A DNA stretch of 53,681 nt, taken from Coriobacteriales bacterium (GTDB taxonomy: Bacteria; Actinomycetota; Coriobacteriia; Coriobacteriales; UBA8131). The position numbers and the translations under genes were made by a program. The first letter of the stretch is position 1. Each line of letters starts with the position of its first letter. Shown here piece after piece: positions 1 through 8,816 of this stretch. Below the pieces are notes generated by a model. The model was not told where the DNA came from, did not search any database, and was given only the letters and a program-made list of their open reading frames with translations. Location: assembly GCA_031277035.1 (NCBI GenBank), contig JAISLY010000015.1, positions 1-53,681 of the forward strand, given 5' to 3'.

Positions 1-791
1 AGCGGCGTGCGCATCTCATGGCTCATGCTTGCGAGGAAGTTGCTCTTGGCATCCGCAGCGCTTCTCGTCATCTCGTTGAGCTCCTCAAGCAGCCTGTTCT
101 CGCGATTGAGCCTGAAGAAGAGGAACACCATGAGCGCGATAATCAGCGCCAGGCCGCCGAGCAGCAGCGTGAGCAGCGGGCTCATCACTTCCCGGTACTG
201 TACGTCTGAGACATCACAGCCCACGATTGCCATGAATTCGCCGTTGCGCGAGTCAAAGACAGGAACGTAGGCGGAGAGCAGGGTGCCCCACTCCGTGGTG
301 ACCCAGTCGCCGACGACAGGTTGCTGCGTCTCATAGGCCAGAGTTCGCGTTGGGGTGAGCGGGTTCACAAGCCCCGCTGTTGCGTAGTGGTCCGTGTTGG
401 GAATCGTGTTGGCGAACAGATGCACCATGTCGGTCTCAGAAACGCGGTTCTCCACATACAGGAAGGCAATGTTGTCACGGTTTTTGCCCCACCGTACCTC
501 CTCCACCAGTGCCTGCATCCTCTGGTAGTACTCGGTGCTGGTGTCGAGCGTGTCGATAAAGTAGCGGAAGGATTCCGGATCCTGTTCCAGCACCGCCGCA
601 ATAGACGATGCGATGCCCAGGCATTTGTCGCCCATCTGCTGTTTTACCTGTTGTCCAATGGAGGTGTAAACGACTGCACCAAATGCGATGGTGGCACAAA
701 TCAGCACGATGCACAGGAGTAGGTAGAGTCGCCCCGAGCGCTTCTTGCTCGTGGCAAAGGATGTTACGGTCGTTTCATGCGTCGTGGCCAT
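1..791 (-). CDS. Membrane sensor histidine kinase, C-terminus cut by window edge
   Basis: Read from the minus strand, the frame opens with ATG at 791, preceded by a G-rich ribosome site (GGGGGG about 9 nt upstream), and stays open to base 1, giving 263 residues. Residues about 21-43 form a first membrane helix. Residues 44-204 look like an extracytoplasmic ligand-binding (Cache-like) region, and 205-227 form a second helix. A short linker then leads to an H-box, FLASMSHEMRTP, with the phospho-accepting His at about 258. The ATPase domain and any receiver lie outside the window. It is a class I sensor kinase; its ligand cannot be told from the sequence. No obvious HAMP domain separates helix 2 from the H-box. 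Confidence 0.85.
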   Translation of the reverse strand, partial: MATTHETTVTSFATSKKRSGRLYLLLCIVLICATIAFGAVVYTSIGQQVKQQMGDKCLGIASSIAAVLEQDPESFRYFIDTLDTSTEYYQRMQALVEEVRWGKNRDNIAFLYVENRVSETDMVHLFANTIPNTDHYATAGLVNPLTPTRTLAYETQQPVVGDWVTTEWGTLLSAYVPVFDSRNGEFMAIVGCDVSDVQYREVMSPLLTLLLGGLALIIALMVFLFFRLNRENRLLEELNEMTRSAADAKSNFLASMSHEMRTP

Positions 792-1141
792 AGTCAGCCG
801 CCCCCCTCTATGATGTATCTGTCACAAGACACAGCAAGAGTCGCGATGAATACTGTTCTGCACGAGCCCCGTACTATCGCATAACCATAGTACAACCTTT
901 TTTCGTTTGAACGGAGAGCAGATACGGCCGTTTACCCGGGCGAACGGGACGTTTCTGTTGAGCAAGCGTAGACGGGGGACGGTTCCTCTGTCCTACGGAT
1001 GGAAGCAGCGCTGTGAGTCGAAGAAGAACTGGGAGCGGGGGGACATGGGAGCGGGGGACAGTTCCTCTGTCCTACGGATGGAAGCAGCGCTGTGAGTCGA
1101 AGAAGAACTGGGAGCGGGGGGACAGAGGAACCGTCCCCCGT
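792..1141. other. Intergenic spacer with repeat element
   Basis: About 350 bases between the divergently placed starts/ends of the kinase and the MFS gene. I see no credible gene here. The right half is filled by the inverted/tandem repeat element listed separately. The stretch 930-960 contains a degenerate relative of the motif GGGACGTTTCTGTTGAGCA that recurs near 26690. Confidence 0.6.
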
Positions 1142-1148
1142 CTACGCT
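965..1148. repeat. REP/MITE-like element: perfect 28-bp inverted repeat around a 79-bp tandem duplication
   Basis: Bases 965-992 and 1121-1148 are perfect reverse complements of each other (28 of 28). The core of each arm, GGGACGGTTCCTCTGTC, resembles the REP-type motifs found dispersed in many Gram-positive genomes, which are usually mobilised by IS200/IS605-like transposases. Between the arms the sequence starting at about 974 is repeated from about 1053 (period 79). The right arm contains the stop codon of the MFS gene, so the element has landed on, or supplies, that gene's end. No transposase lies in the window. Confidence 0.8.
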
Positions 1149-2722
1149 CTGTCGCCAAATCGCCCTATCCTCACCTGTCGCTGCCACAGCAGGCTTCCGA
1201 ATCCCGCCAGCCCTGCAAGCCCCAGATACAGCGAGACGATGCCTGTGCTGAGCGTAAAGGCAAAGGCGACGACGGCAATGCTGCCACCGATGTTGCGAAT
1301 CATGTGGCCAAAACTGTTCACCCCCGCCCGGTTCCTCTCGGCCTGGGCCGCAATATGACCAAGCAGGGCGGTGCTCAACAGGCCGCACCCCATCCCCAGA
1401 AGCACGAGCGAGGGAGCCAGGCGGGCGAGCAGAGGAAGGGGCACAAGAAAGACGCAAGCCCCCGCGAGGCATGCCGTCCATCCGAGACCGATTAGCCTGG
1501 TCAGGGAGAGTGTCCGCGCGACACCGGCGGCAATGCTGCCAAGACCCATCGATACCACGTAGACGAGAACGGCAAGCCCGGCATTGCCCGGGGACAGCAC
1601 CTCGTCTGTCTGCAGGCAGCCGGGGATGTAGACGAGGCAGACGCTGAGCAGGGTTCCCAGTAAAAAGACCTGCAGAGAAAGGTTTCTCAACAGCGGACTT
1701 GTCTTAAACTCGCTGGGCAACAGGCCAAGACGCTCGCGTCTCTCACGAACCACAAAGGCCGCGAGAAAAAGCAGGCCTGCGACCAACAGACCGACGGCCA
1801 AAAGTATACGCCAGACAACAGAAGCCGTCAGGCTGCCTGCGCTGAGCAGATGAGCCACGCTTGCCACACCGTCTGCGCCCTCCACACCGCCTGCGCCCTC
1901 CATACCGCTTGCGCCCTCCACATTGCCTGTGCCCTCCACAGCATTCGCGCCCTCCACACCGCTTGCGCTCTCCACAGCATTCGCGCCCTCCACATTGCCT
2001 GTGCCCCCAAACTGCCCAAACTGATTGATGCTGAGCATGATCAGCAGAATGGCAGCGGTCAGCACGGCAGCGTTCAGTGGATGTATCCGCGATTGCTCTG
2101 TGCCGCGCAGGGAGGCGGGCAGCAGACGCCAGATGAGGAGGGCGCCGACGAGCTCTGGCACAAGCAGCACGCCAATACTCGCCCGCCAACCGACGAGCGC
2201 CGCAAAAAAGCCGCCCAGAATGCCGCCCGCCCCGTTGCTGACAATCTGGACGACGGCGAACAGGGCAAAAACGCGGCGGAGCTCCTGCCTGTCGTACAGA
2301 GAACCGATGACGCCATAGGTCGCGGGTACCACGATGCCCGCCCCGATGCCCATCGCGATACGGGCCGCCACCAGTGACGGCATGCTTGGACTGAGCGCAC
2401 ACCATGCGGTGGCGGCAAGGAACAGAGTTCCGCCAAGCACGTAGTTGATTTTATATCCAAAGCGATCGCACAGGCTGCCAAACAGGGGGATGGTCACGCT
2501 GGAGGCAAGCACATAGCCGCTGTAAACCCAGGAGTAGAGACTTGGCGTGCCGAGCTCGGCGCTGATACTCGGCAGGGTTGTGCTCAGCAGGGTCTGCATG
2601 ATCATGGAGTTGCACATGCCCAGCACGAGGCCGACCATAATGAATCCCCTCGTCATTGGGCGGACACCGCCAGGGTAGGCCTTCTTTGCAAGATGGGCAG
2701 ATCTTCTGGTCACGGTAGGCAT
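1142..2722 (-). CDS. MFS drug/metabolite exporter, DHA2 (14-TM) type, with a hexapeptide-repeat loop
   Basis: A 526-residue multi-pass transporter. MFS motif A is visible at residues 82-91 (GSLCDRFGYK), and the first half matches proton-driven multidrug exporters of the EmrB/QacA group. I chose ATG 2722 because GGAG lies 4-5 nt upstream; the frame extends further upstream, but only through repeat DNA. Residues about 237-288 are a degenerate hexapeptide repeat (pattern G-x-x-x-V/M-E-G-A), encoded by an 18-bp minisatellite, in what should be a loop between helices. The last codons and the stop lie inside the right arm of the repeat element at 965-1148. Substrate unknown. Confidence 0.85.
   Translation of the reverse strand: MPTVTRRSAHLAKKAYPGGVRPMTRGFIMVGLVLGMCNSMIMQTLLSTTLPSISAELGTPSLYSWVYSGYVLASSVTIPLFGSLCDRFGYKINYVLGGTLFLAATAWCALSPSMPSLVAARIAMGIGAGIVVPATYGVIGSLYDRQELRRVFALFAVVQIVSNGAGGILGGFFAALVGWRASIGVLLVPELVGALLIWRLLPASLRGTEQSRIHPLNAAVLTAAILLIMLSINQFGQFGGTGNVEGANAVESASGVEGANAVEGTGNVEGASGMEGAGGVEGADGVASVAHLLSAGSLTASVVWRILLAVGLLVAGLLFLAAFVVRERRERLGLLPSEFKTSPLLRNLSLQVFLLGTLLSVCLVYIPGCLQTDEVLSPGNAGLAVLVYVVSMGLGSIAAGVARTLSLTRLIGLGWTACLAGACVFLVPLPLLARLAPSLVLLGMGCGLLSTALLGHIAAQAERNRAGVNSFGHMIRNIGGSIAVVAFAFTLSTGIVSLYLGLAGLAGFGSLLWQRQVRIGRFGDRA
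1862..2012. repeat. 18-bp minisatellite inside the MFS gene
   Basis: About eight degenerate copies of an 18-bp unit (top strand GCCCTCCACACCGCTTGC) lie in frame within the transporter gene and code for the G/V/E/A hexapeptide loop. Because the unit is a multiple of three, copy-number changes would alter loop length without breaking the frame. Confidence 0.85.
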
Positions 2723-3414
2723 GGTGCTCCGATACGGCTGAGCAGCAGGGTTCCCCAATAGAAGTAAGAAGCTTCTTACATTTAACAGTATGGAGGGCCC
2801 CAGAGCCTGTGTCAAGATAAATAGAGTAATTGCTCGATTACGCCGGGGCGGCGCCGGGGCAGCGCCAGGGCAGCACACAGGTCGGCGACGGCGGCGCCGG
2901 GGCAGCGCCAGGACGGCATCAGGGCGCCAGGACGGCGCCAGGGCGGCGCCGGGGCAGCGCCAGGACGGCACAAGAACGTGCTTTTTTGCGCCGCTTGGCG
3001 GTTTGTTTCTGCATTTTTCAACAATAATCGAAAGAATACTCGACTTCTGTTCGTGACGTGTTACCATATGTCACCTGCAAGGTATCATATGGGTCGAGAG
3101 AGCTTTCTCGGCAAACGCAAGGAGGGTAGGGTTTATCTTATGCAAAGCAATGTCCGCAGGGTATGCGGGCATTCTATACAGTTGCGCACATATTCCATAC
3201 ATCGACAACATGCGGCTTTGGTGCTGGCATTCTGGCGCTCTTGACGCAGCCCTGCTGGAGCACGAATCAAGAATCGTGAGTCGGGGGCGTTTTGAGAAAC
3301 AAGAGAGCTGCCGATCAAGTGTCTGAGCGCCAGGTTGCGTGCAATGAATACATCGGTGCCTCCCAGGGGGAAGGGATGACGACTTTGAGAAGTTTGGGAA
3401 AGCAAGGGAAGGAC
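2723..3414. other. Long divergent spacer with GC-rich repeats
   Basis: Spacer between the MFS start and the signal peptide of the LRR protein. Bases about 2844-2972 consist of overlapping degenerate copies of GGCGCCGGGGCAGCGCCAGG-like units. The part after 3000 is less GC-rich and probably carries the promoters. A possible 34-residue reading frame (ATG 3140 to 3244, preceded by AAGGAGGG) matches nothing I recognise and I do not call it a gene. Confidence 0.5.
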
Positions 3415-6400
3415 ATGCAAAAGATGAAGAAGATGAAGATTTGGAAGAACAGGCTGCTTGCGTCGTTGCTGGTGCTTGCAATCACCTCGATGCTGCTGCC
3501 GCTCGACCCTTCGGCATATGCCAACGAGAGCGATGAGAGGGCTGGTGGCAACGCCGTTGCCGCCGTAGAGCCTGCAGCGGACACGCCTCAGGATGTGGAG
3601 CCAGTCGCCACCGGCGCAAAGTCGGATGATGCTGCGCAAACGGAGCCGCCGGCTGTGGAGCCGCCAGCAGCGGAGGCACCGGCAGCGGAGGCACCGGCAG
3701 TGGAGGCACCGGCAGGGTCGGGCGACTCTGCGACAGCAACCGATTTGCCGGTGCCTGCCGGACTGAACAGTCCTGCGGCGGGCTCGGACAACCCTGCGGC
3801 AACCCCCGCTGCCTCCGACGGCAGAGAAGGGGATGCGCAGGAAGAGGCAGACCCACTCCTCCCGGTGTCGCCCGCAGGCCCCCTGGGCGCCCTGGGTGCC
3901 TTGGGAACATTCATGGACACCCTGGCCGTCCCCGCTGAGGAGGACGGCTCCTTCACGCTGCTGGCCGACGGTATCCCCATCGATGAGGCGCACTTTCCCG
4001 ACCCAATCTTCCGCGCCTATGTGGCAGCAAAGCTTGATACCGACACAAACGGCACACTCTCAAATGTTGAGGCGGCTAATGTGGGAAGTATCGATGTGGA
4101 GAAGATGAGCATCTCCAAGCTTACCGGTATCGAGCATTTCCCCAATTTGGTGAACCTTTACTGCAACAACAACCAGCTCACCTCCCTCGACGTGAGCGAG
4201 AACACTGCGCTTACGCACCTCTGGTGCTACAACAACCAGCTCGCATCCCTCGACCTGAGCAACAACGCTAAGCTCGCAAGCCTCGACTGCTACAACAACC
4301 AGCTCACCTCCCTCGACGTGAGCAAGAGCACCGCGCTGACGCGCCTCGACTGCTACAACAACCAGCTCACCTCCCTCGACGTGCGCAGCAACACCGCGCT
4401 GACGAGCCTCGACTGCGACAACAACCAGCTCACCCGCCTCGACGTGAGCAACAACGACAAGCTGACGAACCTCGAGTGCTCCTACAACCAACTCACCTCC
4501 CTCGACGTGAGCACAAACATCGCGCTGACGAACCTCCGCTGCTCCAAGACCAATCTTAGCTCTCTTAATGTGGGCAACAACACCGCGCTGACGACCCTCT
4601 ACTGCGACACCAACCAGCTCACATCCCTCGACGTGAGCACAAACACCGCGCTTACGACTCTCAACTGCTCCTACAACAAGCTCACCTCCCTCGATGTAGG
4701 CACAAACACCGCACTGACGATCCTCTACTGTTACGACAACCAGCTCACCTCCCTCGATGTGAGCCACAACACCGCGCTGACGAACCTCTACTGTTACGAC
4801 AACAGGCTTCTGGACATCATCGGCCTGCCGGCAGTACTCTCCACGTTCGCAGCCTCCCCGCAGTCTGTGACTGTCCCCGTCACGGCAAGCTCCTCCAGCT
4901 ACGTGAGCGATAAGACCTACAGCTTTGACGCGGCGCATTCCATCGCCTTCGACCTCGGTGTGACCGGTGTGCAGTACGACCAACAGGCCAAGAAATTTAC
5001 CGTCGCAGCAGATCAATCGCTTGATGCCCCCATCAGCTTTACCACAACGCTGGGAACAGGCCCGACAATCAGCGGCGAGATCACCTTCACCGGGCAGGCC
5101 ATCGACGGCATCCCCATCGATGAGGCGCACTTTCCCGACCCAATCTTCCGCGCCTATGTGGCGAAAACCTTTGATACCGACAAAACGAGAGCGAACTGGC
5201 TCACCAAGGTTGAGCTTGGGGCAGTGAAAACGATTGAGGTGGTGAATAAGGGCATCGTCGCCCTTACCGGCATCGAGCATTTCCCCAACCTGCAAACCCT
5301 CTCCTGCTTTGACAACCAGCTCACCTCCCTCGACGTGCGCAGCAACACCGCGCTGGTATCCCTCTACTGTCAAGGCAACCGACTCATCTCCCTCGACGTA
5401 AGCAAGAACACGAAGCTGAAATATTTCTCCTGCAACGGCAACCAGCTCATCTCCCTCGACGTGAGCAAGAATACCGCGCTGGTTCAGCTCCATTGCTACA
5501 ACAACCAGCTCACCTCCCTCGACGTGAGCAAGAACACCGGACTCGCAAGCCTCATCTGCTCCAGCAACAAACTCACCTCCCTCGACGTGAGCCATAACCC
5601 CAAACTTACAGGCTTTAACTGCGACAACAACCAGCTCACCTCCCTCGACGTGAGCAAGAATACCCTGCTTACAAGCTTCTCCTGCATCGGTAACCAGCTC
5701 ACCTCCCTCGACGTGAGCAACAACGTCCTGCTTGCTCAGTTCCATTGTTCCGATAACCAGCTCACCGCCCTCGATGTGAGCAAGAACCCCGAGCTGTGGG
5801 CGTTTACCTGCGAGAGCAACCGGCTGTCCTCCCTCGACGTGAGCAACAACCCCGAGCTTGTGTACCTCGAGTGCTTCAGCAACCAGCTCACCTCCCTCGA
5901 CGTGAGCACCAGTCCCTTGCTGGAGAACCTCTACTGTCAAGGCAACCAGCTCACCTCCCTCGACCTGAGCAAGAACACCGCACTGCGTACGCTCTACTGC
6001 TCCAACAACCGGCTCACCTCCCTCGACGTGAGCAACAACCCCGAGCTACTTGACCTCTACTGCTCCAGCAATAAACTCACGTCCCTCGACGTGAGCAGGA
6101 ATATCGCACTGTATACCCTCTCCTGCTTCAGCAATCAGCTCACCTCCCTCGATGTGAGCAAGAACATCGGGCTTACCAACCTGCTCTCCTGCTCCGACAA
6201 CCACCTTCTTGACATTGTCGGCCTGCCGGCAGGAACCCACGGCTTTGATGCCGCTAATCAGACGGTCTTCATCCCCATCCATCCCGACCCAGGTACGCCC
6301 GGAAGCTACGTGAGTGACGGAACCTACCGTCTGGGCGCTCATGTCATCGCATTCGATGGCGGTGCGAGTTTTGACGCGGCAAGCGGAACGTTTACCGTGA

Positions 6401-7086
6401 CATCGCTTGATGTTCCCATCGGCTTTACCACAACGCTTGAAACAGGTCACAGGGTCAGCGGCACCGTCATCTTTACCGGGCAGGCTCTTGTGCCCGTCAT
6501 CCCTACGCCGCCCGCCCCAACCCCGCCTGCGCCCGCCCCGCCCGCCCCGCCCGCGCCAACCCCGCCTGCGCCCGCCCCGCCTGCGTCCTCCACTCCTGGC
6601 TACTCTGCGCCCAGCACCAACACATCCGTGCCCTCCACCCTCGACTCAGAGCCGACGCCTGCCGCATCGCCCGCGCCTCCCGATACGGCCGACGATGAGC
6701 TCGAGACGGTGCAGGAGGCTCCCGTGCCGCTTGCTCCCGAGCCTGACGGCACAAGGTCGTGGGCCCTTCTCAATCTGCTGTTTGTGTTGGCGGCGCTGGT
6801 TATGGCAGTCTACTCGCTGGCCAAGCACCTGACTTCAGCTCGCAGCGGTGCGCGCCCTGCACCTCAAGGCTCAGGGCAAAAGGCCAACCCGGTATGGCTT
6901 GTTCTTGAGCTCGCGGCTATCGCGTCGGGGGTAGTGGTGTTCATCGTCACGGAGGACTTTGCCGGCCGCATGATTTTCGTTGACGTGTTTACCGTGGTGC
7001 AGGCGCTTATAGTCGCCGTTGCCGTCGCCCTGCATCTGCTTGCCTTCAAAAGAAGCGCAGCCGACGCACCGGTGAAGATGGCTTAG
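3415..7086 (+). CDS. Secreted/cell-surface leucine-rich-repeat protein, two LRR modules, C-terminal membrane anchor
   Basis: From ATG 3415 the protein has 1223 residues. Residues 1-36 form a clear Sec signal (Lys-rich start, hydrophobic core, cleavage after AYA). An upstream ATG at 3376 is the alternative start. After a Pro/Ala/Glu-rich linker come two homologous modules, starting near residues 185 and 564. Each opens with the same segment, DGIPIDEAHFPDPIFRAYVA, followed by 21-residue leucine-rich repeats of the form LTSLDVSxNxxLxxLxC and a beta-type cap (GLPAxxxxF). A Pro-Ala tract (about 1030-1065) leads to three membrane helices near the C-terminus (about 1117-1138, 1161-1178, 1186-1211). 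The fold suggests binding to host or cell surfaces; the target is unknown. There is no LPxTG motif. The large antisense reading frame is a by-product of the repeats. Confidence 0.88.
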   Translation: MQKMKKMKIWKNRLLASLLVLAITSMLLPLDPSAYANESDERAGGNAVAAVEPAADTPQDVEPVATGAKSDDAAQTEPPAVEPPAAEAPAAEAPAVEAPAGSGDSATATDLPVPAGLNSPAAGSDNPAATPAASDGREGDAQEEADPLLPVSPAGPLGALGALGTFMDTLAVPAEEDGSFTLLADGIPIDEAHFPDPIFRAYVAAKLDTDTNGTLSNVEAANVGSIDVEKMSISKLTGIEHFPNLVNLYCNNNQLTSLDVSENTALTHLWCYNNQLASLDLSNNAKLASLDCYNNQLTSLDVSKSTALTRLDCYNNQLTSLDVRSNTALTSLDCDNNQLTRLDVSNNDKLTNLECSYNQLTSLDVSTNIALTNLRCSKTNLSSLNVGNNTALTTLYCDTNQLTSLDVSTNTALTTLNCSYNKLTSLDVGTNTALTILYCYDNQLTSLDVSHNTALTNLYCYDNRLLDIIGLPAVLSTFAASPQSVTVPVTASSSSYVSDKTYSFDAAHSIAFDLGVTGVQYDQQAKKFTVAADQSLDAPISFTTTLGTGPTISGEITFTGQAIDGIPIDEAHFPDPIFRAYVAKTFDTDKTRANWLTKVELGAVKTIEVVNKGIVALTGIEHFPNLQTLSCFDNQLTSLDVRSNTALVSLYCQGNRLISLDVSKNTKLKYFSCNGNQLISLDVSKNTALVQLHCYNNQLTSLDVSKNTGLASLICSSNKLTSLDVSHNPKLTGFNCDNNQLTSLDVSKNTLLTSFSCIGNQLTSLDVSNNVLLAQFHCSDNQLTALDVSKNPELWAFTCESNRLSSLDVSNNPELVYLECFSNQLTSLDVSTSPLLENLYCQGNQLTSLDLSKNTALRTLYCSNNRLTSLDVSNNPELLDLYCSSNKLTSLDVSRNIALYTLSCFSNQLTSLDVSKNIGLTNLLSCSDNHLLDIVGLPAGTHGFDAANQTVFIPIHPDPGTPGSYVSDGTYRLGAHVIAFDGGASFDAASGTFTVTSLDVPIGFTTTLETGHRVSGTVIFTGQALVPVIPTPPAPTPPAPAPPAPPAPTPPAPAPPASSTPGYSAPSTNTSVPSTLDSEPTPAASPAPPDTADDELETVQEAPVPLAPEPDGTRSWALLNLLFVLAALVMAVYSLAKHLTSARSGARPAPQGSGQKANPVWLVLELAAIASGVVVFIVTEDFAGRMIFVDVFTVVQALIVAVAVALHLLAFKRSAADAPVKMA
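4129..6215 (+). repeat. Two arrays of 63-bp LRR-coding repeats
   Basis: Within the LRR gene the 63-bp unit (21 codons, with the near-invariant core CTCACCTCCCTCGACGTGAG) is repeated in two arrays, about 4129-4815 and 5266-6215. The stretch that precedes each array (3967 and 5104) is almost identical for about 55 bp, so a whole module was duplicated. Such arrays commonly vary in copy number by recombination. Confidence 0.85.
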
Positions 7087-7092
7087 TGACAG

Positions 7093-7134
7093 AAAGGGGA
7101 CGGGCGGGGACGATTGTCACCGCCCGTCCCCTTT
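7093..7134. terminator. Bidirectional hairpin between convergent genes
   Basis: A perfect 15-bp stem (7093-7107 pairing with 7120-7134) with a 12-base loop lies in the 49 bases between the convergent LRR and moaC stop codons. T-rich flanks occur on both sides, so it can stop transcription from either direction. Its loop side (GGGGACGATTGTCACC) resembles the REP-like motif at 974-992, so the hairpin may derive from that repeat family. Confidence 0.75.
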
Positions 7135-7135
7135 G

Positions 7136-7720
7136 TCAACTCCGTTCCCACAGGCCGCTTGCGCCGCCGCTTTTGTGCAGGAGGCGCACCTCGCCAATCT
7201 CCATGCCGCGGTCGACCGCCTTGCACATGTCGTAGATTGTGAGGCAGGCGATTGAGGCGGCGGTGAGCGCCTCCATCTCGATACCCGTCTGCCCCCTGAC
7301 GCCGAGTGTCGCCTCCACCCGAATCCCCACGCGGCCATCTGCCCGCTCACCCGCAGATACAGGCGTGAGCTCCACGGCGGCCCTGGTGATGTTGAGCGGA
7401 TGGCACAGCGGGATGAGCGCCGAGGTCTGCTTGCTCGCCATGATGCCCGCTACACGCGCCACGGCCAGCACGTCTCCCTTTGGCGCGGTGCCCTCGACAA
7501 TCATCGCAAGCGTGGTGGGTGCCATAGCGATAAAGCCCTCCGCGACCGCGACCCGCGCGGTGCTCTGCTTGGTACCCACGTCCACCATGTGCGCCGCGCC
7601 CTTCTCGTCAAGATGCGTCAGCGCACACGCCGTCTCTTCTGGAGCCTTATCCACTCCCGCTTTTGCGCACCCATCCGCGCCGGCCGCTGCGCTCGCAGTC
7701 TCACCCACCGTCTCACGCAT
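7136..7720 (-). CDS. moaC: Cyclic pyranopterin monophosphate synthase MoaC
   Basis: With MoaA, MoaC converts GTP via 3',8-cyclo-GTP to cyclic pyranopterin monophosphate, the first stage of molybdenum cofactor synthesis in the cytoplasm. The 194 residues carry the family signatures [23 protein letters not shown], and [10 protein letters not shown] with the catalytic Asp164 and Lys167 three residues apart. The ATG at 7720 is supported by GGAGGA 7 nt upstream; these bases are also the terminal Gly-Gly codons of moaA, so the two genes are tightly coupled (3-nt gap). Compared with the E. coli protein there are about 30 extra Ala-rich residues at the N-terminus. Confidence 0.95.
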   Translation of the reverse strand: MRETVGETASAAAGADGCAKAGVDKAPEETACALTHLDEKGAAHMVDVGTKQSTARVAVAEGFIAMAPTTLAMIVEGTAPKGDVLAVARVAGIMASKQTSALIPLCHPLNITRAAVELTPVSAGERADGRVGIRVEATLGVRGQTGIEMEALTAASIACLTIYDMCKAVDRGMEIGEVRLLHKSGGASGLWERS

Positions 7721-7723
7721 CCC

Positions 7724-8731
7724 TTATCCTCCAATCTGCGACATCAGACGTTCGGTACCCACGCGATTGTGATGCCGCTCAGGCTTGGCACCCAGGGCCT
7801 CGCGCAGCACGCGCCGCACCGTCTCATCGTCGCCTGCCCGCAGGGCGTCCTGTACGTTAAACTCCACATCCGAGAACAGACAGGGGCGCAAGGCGCCCTC
7901 CGCCGTGAGCCGCAGACGGTTGCACTCTGCGCAGAAGTGGCGCGAGAAGGCCGAGATGAAGCCAATCGTGCCCGCCGCTCCCTCAAAATGGTAGTACCGC
8001 GCCGGCCCCCAGCCTTCCGGACGCGCGGTGTCGCCCAGAGGGATGAGCGCTCCCAGCCCCGCAGCCCGCGCCTGGGTATCGAGAAGGGCGATCAACTCCT
8101 CGTTGGGGATAGTGTCCGTGGCGGCCCAGCCGCTGCCGTCTGTTCCCTCGCTTGTGCCGACGGGCATGTATTCGATGAAGCGGACATGCAGGGGACGATC
8201 CACGGAGAGGCGGGCAAAGGCCAGAAAATCCTGATTGAGACTGCGTACGACGACGGCGTTGATCTTCACGGGGGCAAAGCCGACGGCAAGGGCCGCGTCG
8301 ATGCCCGCGAAGACATCGTTGATCTCGCCCCAGCGGGTTATCCGGGTAAACTGCTCGGAATCGAGGGTGTCAAGCGAGATGTTCACGCGGGAAAGCCCCG
8401 CCGTGCGCAGCTCATCTGCCATCTTGGGGAGCAGAATGCCGTTTGTGGTCATGGCGATACGTTCGATGCCGGGCGTGTGCGCAATCTGATGCACCAGCTC
8501 GCCGATACCCAGACGCACGAGCGGTTCCCCACCGGTCAGGCGAACCCGCGAGAAGCCTTCTTTGGCGGCAAGGCGCACGAACTGCGCAATCTCCTCCAGG
8601 GTCAGCATCGCGCCATGCGGTTTGAAGGGCACCCCCTCCTCAGGCATGCAGTACATACAGCGCAGATTGCAGCGGTCGGTGACGGAGATGCGCAGGTAAT
8701 CTATCGTGCGCCCGTGGCTGTCCCGCGCCAT
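7724..8731 (-). CDS. moaA: GTP 3',8-cyclase MoaA (radical SAM)
   Basis: A radical-SAM enzyme that starts molybdenum cofactor synthesis from GTP. In the 335-residue product the SAM cluster motif is C21-x3-C25-x2-C28. The second, substrate-binding 4Fe-4S cluster is formed by C267, C270 and C284 (CAECNRLRLTAEGALRPC). The protein ends in the conserved Gly-Gly. ATG 8731 gives the family's usual N-terminus; the frame runs on upstream only through Arg/Ala-rich repeat DNA. No strong ribosome site is visible at this start. It is the middle gene of moeA-moaA-moaC. Confidence 0.95.
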   Translation of the reverse strand: MARDSHGRTIDYLRISVTDRCNLRCMYCMPEEGVPFKPHGAMLTLEEIAQFVRLAAKEGFSRVRLTGGEPLVRLGIGELVHQIAHTPGIERIAMTTNGILLPKMADELRTAGLSRVNISLDTLDSEQFTRITRWGEINDVFAGIDAALAVGFAPVKINAVVVRSLNQDFLAFARLSVDRPLHVRFIEYMPVGTSEGTDGSGWAATDTIPNEELIALLDTQARAAGLGALIPLGDTARPEGWGPARYYHFEGAAGTIGFISAFSRHFCAECNRLRLTAEGALRPCLFSDVEFNVQDALRAGDDETVRRVLREALGAKPERHHNRVGTERLMSQIGG

Positions 8732-8734
8732 CAG

Positions 8735-8816
8735 CGCTGCCCGCCGCGCCGGTCGCTGCTCCGGTCGCGCTGCCCGTTGCTCCGGTCGCGCCTGTCGTCG
8801 CGCCTTCCTCCAGGCA
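8735..8816. repeat. GC-rich direct repeats between moeA and moaA
   Basis: The 85-bp gap between the two genes is made of imperfect repeats around GCTGCTCCGGTCGCGC. It has no gene and no recognisable regulatory motif. Confidence 0.55.

Noticed and set aside
2723-3067. Extension of the MFS gene to 3067
   Set aside because: It would add an Arg/Pro-rich segment read from GC repeats; ATG 2722 has a proper ribosome site and family-like start.
3140-3244. 34-codon frame with a good upstream ribosome site
   Set aside because: No similarity or structural feature recognised; single evidence line is not enough.
3133-3993. 286-codon minus-strand frame rich in Arg and Cys
   Set aside because: Antisense to the signal peptide and Pro/Ala linker of the LRR protein; composition is a repeat artefact.
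4060-5940. 626-codon open frame on the minus strand
   Set aside because: It is antisense to the LRR arrays; its regular Val/Glu repeats are the mirror of the 63-bp units, and the plus-strand gene has signal peptide and membrane helices.
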